Source: Acidobacteriota bacterium (GTDB taxonomy: Bacteria > Acidobacteriota > Terriglobia > Terriglobales > Acidobacteriaceae). Taken from it: 8,667 nucleotides of DNA. Each line of letters begins with the position of its first letter. Positions within the stretch are counted from its first letter, which is position 1. A program made the translations under genes and the position numbers. The notes beneath the pieces were generated by a model. It saw only the letters and a program-made list of their open reading frames with translations, was not told the origin of the DNA and ran no database searches. The stretch is taken from contig JAJZFE010000044.1 of the NCBI GenBank assembly GCA_021798655.1, positions 1 through 8,667 on the forward strand, given 5' to 3'. Positions 1-5,564 of the stretch are shown piece by piece.

Positions 1-1092
1 CTCTGCCTCTACCGCGCCCGCCGTATGGAACAGTCCCTGCGCCTTGTAGTAGGCCTCCACCAGCGCCACCTGCTCCTCCGTGCGCCCCGTCAGCCGCAGG
101 TACTTCAGCGTCTCCTCGTCCACCGGGAAGATCCCGCACGTAGCTCCATACTCCGGCGCCATGTTCGCAATCGTCGCTCGATTCGCCAGCGGCAACTCGC
201 TGATGCCCGATCCATAGAACTCCACAAACTTGCCGACCACGCCAAGCTTGCGCAGCATCTGGGTCACAGTCAGCACCAGGTCGGTCGCCGTCGTGCCTTC
301 CTTCAGCTTGCCTTCCAGCTTGAACCCGACCACCTGCGGCACCAGCATGCTCACCGGCTGGCCCAGCATCGCAGCCTCGGCCTCAATGCCACCCACGCCC
401 CAGCCCAGCACGCCCAGCCCATTGATCATCGTCGTATGCGAGTCCGTGCCCACCAACGTGTCCGGATACGCCGTCACGCTGCCATCGGCCTCCTTCTTGG
501 TAAACGCCACGCGCGCCAGGTACTCCAGGTTCACCTGATGGCAGATGCCCATCCCCGGCGGCACCGCCGAAAAATTATGGAACGCCGTCTGTCCCCACTT
601 CAGAAACGCATAGCGCTCGCGGTTGCGCGTAAACTCCAGCGCCGTATTCAGGTCATACGCATTCGCGCTGCCGTACTCATCCACCTGCACCGAGTGGTCA
701 ATCACCAACTCCGCCGGCACCAGCGGATTGATCTTCTCAATCTCCGCCTGCCCGCCGCCCAGCACCTTCATCGCATCGCGCATCGCCGCCAGATCGACCA
801 CCGCGGGCACGCCCGTAAAATCCTGCATCAGCACGCGCGCCGGCATAAACGCAATCTCGCGCGACGGCTCAGCCTTCGCGTCCCAGTTGGCCAGAAACCG
901 AATATCGTCTGCCGTCACGGTCTTTCCGTCCTCGCAGCGCAGCAGGTTCTCCAGCAAAATCCGCAGCGAGTACGGCAGCCGCGCCAGATTCACATCCTTC
1001 AGCGCGCTCAATTTAAAGTAGTTCACCTTCTGCGCCCCGCTCTCAAGCGTGGCGGAGGCGTTGAAACTGTTCGGGTGCATCGTATTCGACAT
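1..1092 (-). CDS. acnA: Aconitate hydratase A, N-terminal part (runs off the window)
   Basis: Aconitase of the AcnA/IRP1 family, the cytoplasmic TCA-cycle enzyme that interconverts citrate and isocitrate using a [4Fe-4S] cluster. The reverse strand reads open from ATG at 1092 to the window edge, giving 364 codons, about 40% of the usual length of roughly 900 residues. Family motifs are visible: [14 protein letters not shown] near residues 39-52, IDHSVQVD at 131-138 with the conserved Asp-His pair, HQVNLEYL at 185-192, TDSHTTM around 216-222, then a [15 protein letters not shown] stretch. The three cluster-binding cysteines belong further on and are outside the window, so activity cannot be judged. 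The start is supported by AGGAGA (1102-1107) nine bases before the ATG; a second in-frame ATG at 1080 has no such site. It is divergent from the YXWGXW gene. Family assignment is very secure. Confidence 0.97.
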   Translation of the reverse strand, partial: MSNTMHPNSFNASATLESGAQKVNYFKLSALKDVNLARLPYSLRILLENLLRCEDGKTVTADDIRFLANWDAKAEPSREIAFMPARVLMQDFTGVPAVVDLAAMRDAMKVLGGGQAEIEKINPLVPAELVIDHSVQVDEYGSANAYDLNTALEFTRNRERYAFLKWGQTAFHNFSAVPPGMGICHQVNLEYLARVAFTKKEADGSVTAYPDTLVGTDSHTTMINGLGVLGWGVGGIEAEAAMLGQPVSMLVPQVVGFKLEGKLKEGTTATDLVLTVTQMLRKLGVVGKFVEFYGSGISELPLANRATIANMAPEYGATCGIFPVDEETLKYLRLTGRTEEQVALVEAYYKAQGLFHTAGAVEAE

Positions 1093-1101
1093 GGCGTGTC
1101 T

Positions 1102-1107
1102 TCTCCT
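1102..1107 (-). promoter_or_regulatory. Ribosome binding site of acnA
   Basis: The minus strand reads AGGAGA here, nine bases before the ATG at 1092. This decides between the ATG at 1092 and the in-frame ATG four codons later at 1080. Confidence 0.75.
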
Positions 1108-1150
1108 GTTTAGGTTTAGGCTGGGAATGAATTTGGGTGGCGTAGTTTTC

Positions 1151-1313
1151 CGTGACGTGCCACGCAGCGCAGTACCGCGCGCGGCTTCAATTCTTCTTGA
1201 GCGGGAGAGCAACGCGTTCGTCGACAGGAACGTCCGCGCGCGGCGTTAGCAGGAACGACCGCGGTCGTGGCGTCCCCGCAGAAAGCGCTTCACCTTGCGT
1301 GACCGTGCCACGC
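1151..1313. repeat. Cluster of palindromes and short direct repeats upstream of acnA
   Basis: Seen directly: CGTGACGTGCCACGC at 1151-1165 and CGTGACCGTGCCACGC at 1298-1313, imperfect copies that each carry CGTG/CACG dyad arms; the perfect 10-bp palindrome CCGCGCGCGG twice (1175-1184, 1234-1243); AACGCGTT at 1211-1218; the perfect 14-bp palindrome ACGACCGCGGTCGT at 1255-1268; AAGCGCTT at 1283-1290. A 14-base direct repeat, CAGGAACG(T/A)CCGCG, occurs at 1225-1238 and 1250-1263, 25 bases apart. These could be operators for acnA, or partly a product of high GC content. The function is not known. Confidence 0.5.
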
Positions 1314-1490
1314 GATAGGGCCGCATCTGGGGGATGCTATCTTGCATGGTGGAATTCTACCCTCACGACCACATCTTTGGCGCGCATTCCCGCTCTCTTT
1401 CCCTGTAAATTGTTCTCAACACAGTCCTAAACCCAACTCCCCGCATCTCACACTCCATACGGCAAGCCAACATGGAAACTTCTTGGCTCC

Positions 1491-1495
1491 GGGAG
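1491..1495 (+). promoter_or_regulatory. Ribosome binding site of the YXWGXW gene
   Basis: GGGAG lies nine bases before the ATG at 1505. The longer in-frame start at 1472 has no purine-rich site at a suitable distance, so 1505 is preferred. Confidence 0.6.
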
Positions 1496-1504
1496 CACGA
1501 ACCC

Positions 1505-3040
1505 ATGACCTCACACTCCACACCCCACCTTGCACGCTCTCTCCGCCTCGCCCGCATGATCACCCTGCTGGCCATCGGCTCCATGGGCTGCAACTACAGC
1601 AGTGCCGCCACCGCCATCAACTACGGCCAGAACAACGGTACCGACCCCGCCGAAGCCAACCTCGCCCCAGCCACCACCCCACCCTTCCAGATACTGGGCG
1701 CCAGCTCGGCCTACACCCCTCAGCAGCAGGACGAAAGCTACCAGAACCAGCAGTCCCCGGCCCCCATCATCAAGGCCTACAACGACCAGGGTTACAACGA
1801 CCAGGGCAATAACGACCAGGGTTACAACGATCAGAACCCCAACGACCAGGGCTACAACAACCAGGATCAGGGTTCTGGATATGAAGACCAGCAGCCCATC
1901 GACCAGACCGACCAGCCCCCACCGCCGCTACCCGATTACGACCAGCCCCCCGTCCCTGACCCCAACTACATCTGGACGCCCGGCTACTGGGCCTGGGGGC
2001 CCTACGGCTACTACTGGGTACCCGGCGCATGGGTTCTCCCGCCCTACTACGGCGCTCTCTGGACCCCGCCCTACTGGGGCTTCATCAACGGCTACTACGG
2101 CTTTTATCCCGGCTACTGGGGCCCCTACGTCGGCTACTACGGTGGCATTGACTACGGCTTCGGCTACATCGGCATCGGCTACTTCGGCGGCTACTGGAAC
2201 CACAACCACTTCTACTACAACCGCGCCGTCACCAACGTAGGCCGCGGCGGCTACTTCTACAGTCACGAGGTCTTCTACAACAACCGCCACTACCATAGAC
2301 AGCCGTCCAACTACATCAGCTACAACGGCGGTCGCGGCGGCATCAACGCCCGCCCGCAACCCTCTGAGCTTGCCGCCATGCGCCAGCCCCACACCACGGC
2401 CCTCCCCGACCAGCGCCAGATCCAGCAGACCGCCGCTCAAAACCACCAGCAGTTCTACGCCGCCAACCACGGCAAGCCTGCCCAGCCCGCACACGCCAGC
2501 CCGCTCGGCCGAAATCGCGCCATTGCTCCTACCCCTGCCGCCGTCCAGCAGGTGCGGCAGCACGCCAACCAGCAGCGCTCCCCCATGGGCCAACCCAACA
2601 ACGCCCCCGCGGCCCAGCAACGTCGGCAGCAACAACAGCAGGGTCGCCCACAACAGCAGGCGCAACCCCAGCAACAGCGCTTCCAGCAACAGCAACAGGC
2701 GCAACCCCAGCAACAATTCCAGCAGCAACAGCGTGTGCAGCAGCAAGAACAACAGCGCATACAACAACAGCAGCAAGCCCGTCCGCAGGTGCAGCAACAG
2801 CAGCGCTTCCAACAGCAGGAACAGCAGCAGGTTCAGCAAGCCCGTCCGCAGGTACAGCAGCAGCAGCGCTTCCAACAGCAGGAACAGCAGCAGATTCAGC
2901 AAGCCCGTCCGCAGGTGCAGCAGCAGCAGCGCTTCCAGCAGCAGGCCCGTCCGCAGGTGCAACAGCAGCAGCGTTTCCAGCAGCAGGCCCGTCCGCAGCC
3001 CGTGCAACGTGATGAGCCGCCGCTGGAGAGGCCCCACTAG
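1505..3040 (+). CDS. Exported YXWGXW-repeat protein with Gln-rich repeat tail
   Basis: A 511-residue protein of unknown function, probably secreted or envelope-attached. Residues 1-29 are a basic stretch followed by a hydrophobic segment (about 18-28) ending at Cys29. This is a signal peptide or poor lipobox (SMGC, lacking the usual Leu/Val/Ile at -3). Residues 92-121 are five-residue NDQG-type repeats. A Pro-rich linker then leads to a Tyr/Trp/Gly-rich block at about 153-240, with NYIWTPGYW and YYWVPGAW units typical of YXWGXW-repeat proteins in Acidobacteria and Proteobacteria. From about 365 to the end it is dominated by Gln, with tandem ARPQVQQQQRFQQQ units. Sequence in this style suggests surface or extracellular adhesion or structure, but that is inference. 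The ATG at 1472 would add 11 residues and lacks a ribosome site. The coding strand is C-rich, unlike the minus-strand genes. Confidence 0.85.
   Translation: MTSHSTPHLARSLRLARMITLLAIGSMGCNYSSAATAINYGQNNGTDPAEANLAPATTPPFQILGASSAYTPQQQDESYQNQQSPAPIIKAYNDQGYNDQGNNDQGYNDQNPNDQGYNNQDQGSGYEDQQPIDQTDQPPPPLPDYDQPPVPDPNYIWTPGYWAWGPYGYYWVPGAWVLPPYYGALWTPPYWGFINGYYGFYPGYWGPYVGYYGGIDYGFGYIGIGYFGGYWNHNHFYYNRAVTNVGRGGYFYSHEVFYNNRHYHRQPSNYISYNGGRGGINARPQPSELAAMRQPHTTALPDQRQIQQTAAQNHQQFYAANHGKPAQPAHASPLGRNRAIAPTPAAVQQVRQHANQQRSPMGQPNNAPAAQQRRQQQQQGRPQQQAQPQQQRFQQQQQAQPQQQFQQQQRVQQQEQQRIQQQQQARPQVQQQQRFQQQEQQQVQQARPQVQQQQRFQQQEQQQIQQARPQVQQQQRFQQQARPQVQQQQRFQQQARPQPVQRDEPPLERPH
1778..1867 (+). repeat. 15-bp coding minisatellite (NDQG repeats)
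   Basis: Six consecutive 15-base units in frame, encoding YNDQG, YNDQG, NNDQG, YNDQN, PNDQG and YNNQD. The consensus is TACAACGACCAGGGY. The unit is a multiple of three, so gain or loss of copies changes protein length without breaking the frame. Confidence 0.85.
2777..2998 (+). repeat. 63/42-bp tandem repeats encoding the Gln-rich tail
   Basis: Two 63-bp units (2777-2839, 2840-2902) encode ARPQVQQQQRFQQQ followed by EQQQ(V/I)QQ and differ at only 3 bases. Two 42-bp units (2903-2944, 2945-2986) encode only the first 14 residues and differ at 2 bases. A fifth, partial unit (ARPQ) begins at 2987. The short units are the long unit minus its last 21 bp. Near-identity at the DNA level indicates recent duplication rather than protein-level selection alone. 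The preceding 2610-2776 holds older, more diverged Gln-rich units. Confidence 0.9.
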
Positions 3041-3063
3041 CTCTCGACCCACCTCCAGAACCG

Positions 3064-3090
3064 AAGGGCTCGCCACTGCGGCGAGCCCTT
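3064..3090. terminator. Rho-independent-type hairpin between convergent genes
   Basis: A perfect 11-bp stem, AAGGGCTCGCC (3064-3074) with GGCGAGCCCTT (3080-3090), around a 5-base loop. It lies 23 bases after the stop of the YXWGXW gene and about 22 bases beyond the mntH stop on the other strand. On the plus strand it is followed by CTTATTCC, a modest pyrimidine tract; on the minus strand the arm itself ends in CCCTT. It probably terminates both genes. Confidence 0.85.
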
Positions 3091-3112
3091 CTTATTCCAT
3101 CGCAGACATCTC

Positions 3113-4531
3113 TCAACCCATCGCCATCTGCACCAGCAGCACTGCATTCAACCCCAGAATCACTGCCGCCACCACCCATCCCGCCGTCCTCGTCCGCAGC
3201 GCACTCCGGAAGTTCCCCATCACCCCCGTACGGTTCGTCAGCAGCAGCAGCGGAATCAGCGCCGCCGGCAGCGTAAAGCTCAGCAGCACCTGAGACCCAA
3301 TCAAAATCTTCAGCGGATCCCATCCCGCCCCGATCACCACCAGCGCCGGAATCACCGTAATCACCCGGCGCAGAAAGATCGGAAACTTGATATCCAGAAA
3401 TCCCTCGATAATCACCTGCCCGGCCATCACTCCGACCGTCGAACTCGACAGCCCCGAGCACAGCAGCGCCACCGCAAACACCACCGCCGCACCCGGCCCC
3501 AGCAGCGGTCCCAGCGTGTGATACGCATCCTGAATCGTAGGCGACACTCCCGGCCCCTTTCCCAGCCCGCCTCCCAGCGCCACCGCCGCCATCACAATCA
3601 TCGCCGAGTTGATCAGCCACGCCCCGTTCATCGCCACAAACACATCCACCAGCTCAAAGTGCAGAAACTTGCTCATCACCTTCGGCTTCGGCAGCCCCGT
3701 CTCCGGCGACAGCTCATTCAACCGCGGCTGCACCAGCGCCGAGTGCAGATAGATCACATGCGGCATTACCGTCGCCCCCAGCATCCCCACCGCCGCGTAC
3801 ACGCTCCCCCGCAGCGCCAGCGAGTTACGCGCGTCGAACGTCGGCAGCACCGTAGCCACAAACGCCCGGTGCCAGTCCGGATGCACCAGGAATACCTCAA
3901 ATCCGTAGCACAGCCCAATCACCCCAACGAACATCATGATGCCGCGTTCCAGCCACTGAAACCCCATCAGGTCCAGCGCCAGAATCCCAAACACCGCCAC
4001 CGTCGAGATCCCCGCCGCCGCCATCAGCGATCCCGTCAGCGAAAATCCATGTGCCAGCAGCGCCGGCCCCATCAGCAACTCCAGCCCCAGCGCCGCCCCC
4101 AGAAACTCCGCCAGGTCCGTCGCCACCGCCGACACCTCCGCGCACAGCCACAAAAACACCACCCACAGCCGTGAAAAGTGCTTCCTGCAGTTTTGCGGCA
4201 GCGTCAACCCGGTCACAATCCCCAGCTTCGCCGAAAGATACTGCACCAGAATCGCCATCAGATTCGACCACAGCAACACCCACAGCAGCCGATACCCAAA
4301 CTGGCTTCCACCCAGAATATTTGTCGCAAAATTCCCCGGATCGATATACGCCACCGACGCCACAAACGCCGGCCCAAAGTAGCTCCACACCTGGTCGCTG
4401 CGAAACGCGCTCCGGCCGTTTCCCCCCGCCGTCTTATCCGTCTCCAGCCCAGCCGTTCTGGCCGCTACAGCCGCCTGTGAGAGGCGCGCCTCTCGCTCAG
4501 CGTCGGTAGTGTGGAACCGTTCCTCGGGCAT
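3113..4531 (-). CDS. mntH: Nramp-family divalent metal transporter (MntH-like)
   Basis: Inner-membrane, proton-coupled importer of Mn2+ and Fe2+ of the Nramp family. From ATG 4531 it has 472 residues, longer than the roughly 410-residue E. coli MntH because of a polar N-terminal tail of about 45 residues before the first membrane segment. The family signature IDPGNFATN is present in TM1 (D64-P65-G66-N67) and the TM6 motif GATVMPH near 252-258 includes the metal-binding Met (M256); these Asp, Asn and Met positions are known ligands in Nramp structures. About eleven hydrophobic segments are visible. A GTG at 4561 would add ten codons including rare CTA and TTG, with TGAGGGG 11 bases upstream but inside a hairpin. 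ATG 4531 directly follows GAGGGAG, which is too close for a normal ribosome site, so the start is uncertain. The gene is convergent with the YXWGXW gene. The exact metal cannot be read from sequence. Confidence 0.93.
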   Translation of the reverse strand: MPEERFHTTDAEREARLSQAAVAARTAGLETDKTAGGNGRSAFRSDQVWSYFGPAFVASVAYIDPGNFATNILGGSQFGYRLLWVLLWSNLMAILVQYLSAKLGIVTGLTLPQNCRKHFSRLWVVFLWLCAEVSAVATDLAEFLGAALGLELLMGPALLAHGFSLTGSLMAAAGISTVAVFGILALDLMGFQWLERGIMMFVGVIGLCYGFEVFLVHPDWHRAFVATVLPTFDARNSLALRGSVYAAVGMLGATVMPHVIYLHSALVQPRLNELSPETGLPKPKVMSKFLHFELVDVFVAMNGAWLINSAMIVMAAVALGGGLGKGPGVSPTIQDAYHTLGPLLGPGAAVVFAVALLCSGLSSSTVGVMAGQVIIEGFLDIKFPIFLRRVITVIPALVVIGAGWDPLKILIGSQVLLSFTLPAALIPLLLLTNRTGVMGNFRSALRTRTAGWVVAAVILGLNAVLLVQMAMG

Positions 4532-4562
4532 CTCCCTCAAGTATAGAGCGCCGTCAACCACC

Positions 4563-4591
4563 AGCGGCGGAACCCCTCAGGCCCCGCCGCT
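4563..4591 (-). terminator. GC-rich hairpin between the small exported gene and mntH
   Basis: The perfect 8-bp stem AGCGGCGG/CCGCCGCT encloses a 13-base loop. Read on the minus strand it starts 16 bases after the stop of the small exported gene, but no T-run follows. Its loop contains TGAGGGG, the only candidate ribosome site for the GTG start of mntH at 4561. It may be a terminator for the upstream gene or a structure in the mntH leader. Confidence 0.45.
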
Positions 4592-4607
4592 CATCCGCAT
4601 CTTCGCC

Positions 4608-4931
4608 TTACTTCAGAAACACGCTCGTACCCGCATCGCTCGCCGACACGCGCATCAGTTCCTGACCGTTCACCTTCGTATTCATATCGCTGTACACCCG
4701 CACCACACTCCCCACCGGCACAAACATGTTGAACTCCGCCAGTGGAAAGATCTTGTACTGCTGATCACCGATACGCACCTCGCGCTCCTGCGGCGTATGG
4801 TTGACGAACGTCACCATCACCTCCTGCGCCTGCGCATGGTGCCTGTTGGTTAGTGGATTGGAATAGGTTGGGACGGCGGCAACTGCGCTGGCAGGCGCAG
4901 CAAGGGCAAGGGCAAGCACAAGGAAACGCAT
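4608..4931 (-). CDS. Small exported protein of unknown function
   Basis: A 107-residue protein that I do not recognise. Residues 1-20 form a clear Sec signal peptide: MRF, then an Ala/Leu-rich core, then small residues, with likely cleavage in the ASAVAA-VPTY region. The mature part of about 87 residues has no cysteine and no second membrane segment. It looks beta-rich, with VMVTFVNHTPQEREVRIGDQQYKI style alternation split by turns, and resembles a small periplasmic beta-sandwich, but no known motif stands out. The start is well supported: GGAGAG (4938-4943) sits six bases before the ATG. The gene ends 76 bases before the chosen mntH start on the same strand, with a hairpin between, so co-transcription is possible but not shown. 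Signal peptide plus good ribosome site make it a real gene; the function is open. Confidence 0.8.
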   Translation of the reverse strand: MRFLVLALALAAPASAVAAVPTYSNPLTNRHHAQAQEVMVTFVNHTPQEREVRIGDQQYKIFPLAEFNMFVPVGSVVRVYSDMNTKVNGQELMRVSASDAGTSVFLK

Positions 4932-4970
4932 GGGAGTCTCTCCGTATCACTGAAGCTGAATTTGAGAGAA

Positions 4971-4990
4971 TCTCTGCCATGGTTCAGAGA
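4971..4990. promoter_or_regulatory. Dyad in the leader of the small exported gene
   Basis: TCTCTG (4971-4976) and CAGAGA (4985-4990) form a 6-bp inverted repeat with an 8-base centre, 40 bases upstream of the ATG at 4931. It could be an operator or a leader hairpin. No clear promoter hexamers were found around it. Confidence 0.25.
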
Positions 4991-5067
4991 CGCTCTTGAT
5001 ATTCAGAAATACGCGTTCCCCCTTACACCGGTTCCAACAGTACGTTGAAATTTCGTGAATCCGCACA

Positions 5068-5087
5068 GGCGCGCTAAACCACGCGCC
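5068..5087 (-). terminator. Possible terminator hairpin after dut
   Basis: GGCGCG and CGCGCC form a 6-bp all-GC stem with an 8-base loop, starting 11 bases after the dut stop on the minus strand. No T-run follows. It may end the GT-C/GT-C/dut operon. Confidence 0.4.
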
Positions 5088-5098
5088 AGCCCACCTGC

Positions 5099-5545
5099 CT
5101 ACGCTCCCGTCGATCCAAACCCCGCCACTCCGCGCGGCGTCTCGGCCAGCATATCCGTCTCTTCAAACGTCGCCTGAATCCGTTGCACAATCCGCAACTG
5201 CGCAATCCGATGTCCCGGCGCGACCATCTGCGGCTCATTCGTCAGGTTCGTCAGCACAATCTTCAACTCTCCGCGATACCCCGGATCGATCACGCCCGCC
5301 AGCGTCGTAATCCCCCGCACCGCCAGCCCCGATCTGTCCTCCACCAGCGCCCCATGCGTCGACGGCAGCTCCATCGCCAACCCCGTCCGCACCGCCTGCG
5401 TCGACCCCGTCTGCCCCACCGGAGCCAGCACCGCCGCCTCCGCCGCAAACAGGTCCGCCGCCAAATCTCCATACGCTCCCGCATGCGCATACCGCGGCAT
5501 CTGCGCCGAAGCCACCAACCGCTGCACCAAAATCTTCGGACCCAT
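5099..5545 (-). CDS. dut: Deoxyuridine 5'-triphosphate nucleotidohydrolase (dUTPase)
   Basis: Homotrimeric cytoplasmic dUTPase that hydrolyses dUTP to dUMP and pyrophosphate, keeping uracil out of DNA and feeding dTMP synthesis. From ATG 5545 the protein has 148 residues, close to the usual length. All five family motifs are visible: I around A29-A-D-L-F-A34, II as DRSGLA (70-75), III as GVIDPGYRGE (84-93) with the catalytic Asp87 and substrate-contacting Tyr90, IV as GHRIAQL (111-117), and V as RGVAGFGSTG (138-147) at the C-terminus. Motif II has Asp where Pro is usual (PRSGLA). The start at 5545 is chosen because GAGGTGA (5548-5554), an excellent anti-Shine-Dalgarno match, lies just before it. 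ATG 5560 or 5635 would add residues with no family counterpart, and 5635 would overlap the upstream gene by about 70 bases. It lies 19 bases after the second GT-C gene, probably in the same operon. Confidence 0.95.
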   Translation of the reverse strand: MGPKILVQRLVASAQMPRYAHAGAYGDLAADLFAAEAAVLAPVGQTGSTQAVRTGLAMELPSTHGALVEDRSGLAVRGITTLAGVIDPGYRGELKIVLTNLTNEPQMVAPGHRIAQLRIVQRIQATFEETDMLAETPRGVAGFGSTGA

Positions 5546-5547
5546 CT

Positions 5548-5554
5548 TCACCTC
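5548..5554 (-). promoter_or_regulatory. Ribosome binding site deciding the dut start
   Basis: The minus strand reads GAGGTGA, seven bases complementary to the 16S 3' end, with the GAGG core five bases before ATG 5545. Upstream in-frame ATGs lack a comparable site. Confidence 0.65.
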
Positions 5555-5564
5555 ACCCATCGCC

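Larger units (their letters stand above)
1093..1504. other. Divergent intergenic region between acnA and the YXWGXW gene
   Basis: About 410 bp without a secure gene. It must contain the promoters of acnA (minus) and of the Gln-rich gene (plus), but I could not find a convincing -35/-10 pair for either. The middle (1151-1313) is dense in GC-rich palindromes, listed separately. On the minus strand, ATG at 1347 opens a 33-codon ORF ending with TAA at 1246-1248. It would encode a very basic peptide with 9 Arg and 2 Lys, and GAGGG lies about 12 bases before its ATG, which is too far for a good ribosome site. I do not call it as a gene. No tRNA-like or riboswitch-like fold was recognised. Confidence 0.6.

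Noticed and set aside
25..1113. Long plus-strand ORF rich in Arg and His opposite acnA
   Set aside because: The opposite strand encodes a clear aconitase with family motifs; the Arg/His/Gln-rich composition is what the reverse of a GC-biased gene gives.
1107..1122. TTTAGG repeated twice, resembling a telomere repeat
   Set aside because: Only two copies, in a bacterial leader region; coincidence.
1472..1504. Upstream ATG giving the YXWGXW protein 11 extra residues
   Set aside because: No ribosome site before 1472, whereas GGGAG sits nine bases before 1505; the signal sequence also fits better from 1505.
2600..3000. Possible CRISPR-like direct repeats
   Set aside because: The repeats are contiguous coding units without unique spacers and lie in frame in a Gln-rich protein.
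1928..3076. 382-codon minus-strand ORF with Leu-rich repeats (LRTGLLLEALLLL)
   Set aside because: It is the mirror of the CAG/CAA repeats of the YXWGXW gene; Leu runs arise from CTG/TTG opposite CAG/CAA. No family match and no ribosome site.
2529..3620. 363-codon minus-strand ORF spanning the mntH end and the Gln-rich gene
   Set aside because: Gly/Ala/Asp-rich shadow crossing the terminator hairpin and overlapping two well-supported genes.
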